From Carya illinoinensis (Eukaryota > Streptophyta > Magnoliopsida > Fagales > Juglandaceae): DNA of 64,000 nucleotides. Below the pieces are notes generated by a model. The model was not told the DNA's origin, made no database searches, and saw nothing but the letters and a program-made list of their open reading frames with translations. A program made the translations under genes and the position numbers. Positions 63,728 through 64,000 of this stretch are shown here, in pieces. Position 1 is the first letter of the stretch. Each line of letters opens with the position of its first letter. The DNA is taken from positions 43,021,520 to 43,085,519 of the forward strand of contig NC_056762.1 in assembly GCF_018687715.1 (NCBI RefSeq). The letters run 5' to 3'.

Positions 63728-64000
63728 TTACAAACTGCTCCAGCCCTTCCCTTATTTCTGCCCCTACTCGCACTTCCCTCCTTTCCTTCATAATTTATAG
63801 ACCACATCAAGCGTTTCAGCTCCCTATCTCTTTTTGACCCTACTCCCTGATGTCCTGCTGCAATGGCTGTAATCAAAGCTTTAAATTGCTCTTCATACCC
63901 CTCACAAGATATTCCCAAACAGCTTTGAAGGTCCTCAACCTTTTTTAAAAGCCAGTCAGTGGAAATATTAGGGGGAATCACATTTAAAGGTGTGGGATCC
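63724..64000 (-). CDS. LINE ORF1, C-terminal end (partial)
   Basis: The open frame enters from beyond the window and ends at a TGA that overlaps the ORF2 start in ATGA (63724-63727). The visible part includes STDWLLKKVEDLQSCLGIS, EEQFKALITAIAAGHQG and RELKRLMWSINYEGKEGSA, wording typical of the end of ORF1 in this LINE group. The nucleic-acid-binding and zinc-knuckle parts would lie outside the window. Confidence 0.75.
   Translation of the reverse strand, partial: DPTPLNVIPPNISTDWLLKKVEDLQSCLGISCEGYEEQFKALITAIAAGHQGVGSKRDRELKRLMWSINYEGKEGSASRGRNKGRAGAVCK

Larger units (their letters stand above)
60025..64000 (-). mobile_element. L1-like LINE in an LTD intron, runs off the window
   Basis: Minus-strand non-LTR retrotransposon with its 3' poly(A) tail as the plus-strand T-run 60025-60033. 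From 5' to 3' on its own strand it shows the end of ORF1 (63724-64000), ORF2 endonuclease and reverse transcriptase (61223-63727), and the ORF2 C-terminal zinc-binding region (60114-61256). It lies within the LTD transcription unit in the same direction. It is well preserved apart from one frameshift, so a fairly recent insertion. The 5' end and target duplication are not in view. Confidence 0.93.

Overview
The window is nuclear DNA of a flowering plant. The evidence is AT-rich spacers, many short GT/AG introns, chloroplast-targeted housekeeping proteins and plant-type mobile elements (LINEs, a solo LTR, MITEs). The protein set fits a woody eudicot. I lean towards Fagales/Juglandaceae, but the sequence alone does not prove that.

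Layout. 0.7-8.4 kb: minus-strand gene for the zeta subunit of adaptor complex AP-5, rebuilt in 15 exons. 9.2-16.0 kb: cluster of three nepenthesin-type aspartic proteases. The minus-strand copy has its signal peptide out of frame by one dinucleotide, the middle plus-strand copy is intact, and the third is a frameshifted pseudogene. 16.0-19.4 kb: 3.4-kb solo LTR with a perfect 5-bp target duplication, holding an array of seven hairpin-forming repeats. 19.6-20.4 kb: 5'-truncated LINE with its own target duplication. 22.8-26.6 kb: plastid glucose-6-phosphate/phosphate translocator (5 exons). 27.9-30.3 kb: tryptophan synthase beta chain (minus, 5 exons). 32.8-36.9 kb: DAWDLE-type FHA protein (minus, 9 coding exons). 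38.2-40.0 kb: F-box/LRR gene. 40.8-42.8 kb: SGP1-type small GTPase (minus, 6 exons). 47.0-51.2 kb: NEPRO-like nucleolar protein whose last exons are broken. 52.7-55.6 kb: plastid lipocalin (5 exons). 56.2-59.2 kb: YSL metal-nicotianamine transporter (6 exons). 59.7-59.9 kb: last exon of LTD (LHCP translocation defect). Its upstream intron carries a LINE of at least 4 kb that runs off the window end.

The genes do not form a pathway cluster. Several serve the plastid (GPT, TSB, LCNP, LTD), but this looks like ordinary gene order. Notable points are the decaying protease cluster with traces of a lost fourth member, the solo LTR with its hairpin array, the NEPRO-like gene broken only at its C-terminal end, a MITE nested in another MITE, and a nearly intact LINE with one frameshift. 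No tRNA, rRNA or wholly new system was seen. Exon limits were placed by hand from splice dinucleotides, reading phase and remembered family sequences; they are consistent in phase but unconfirmed by transcripts.
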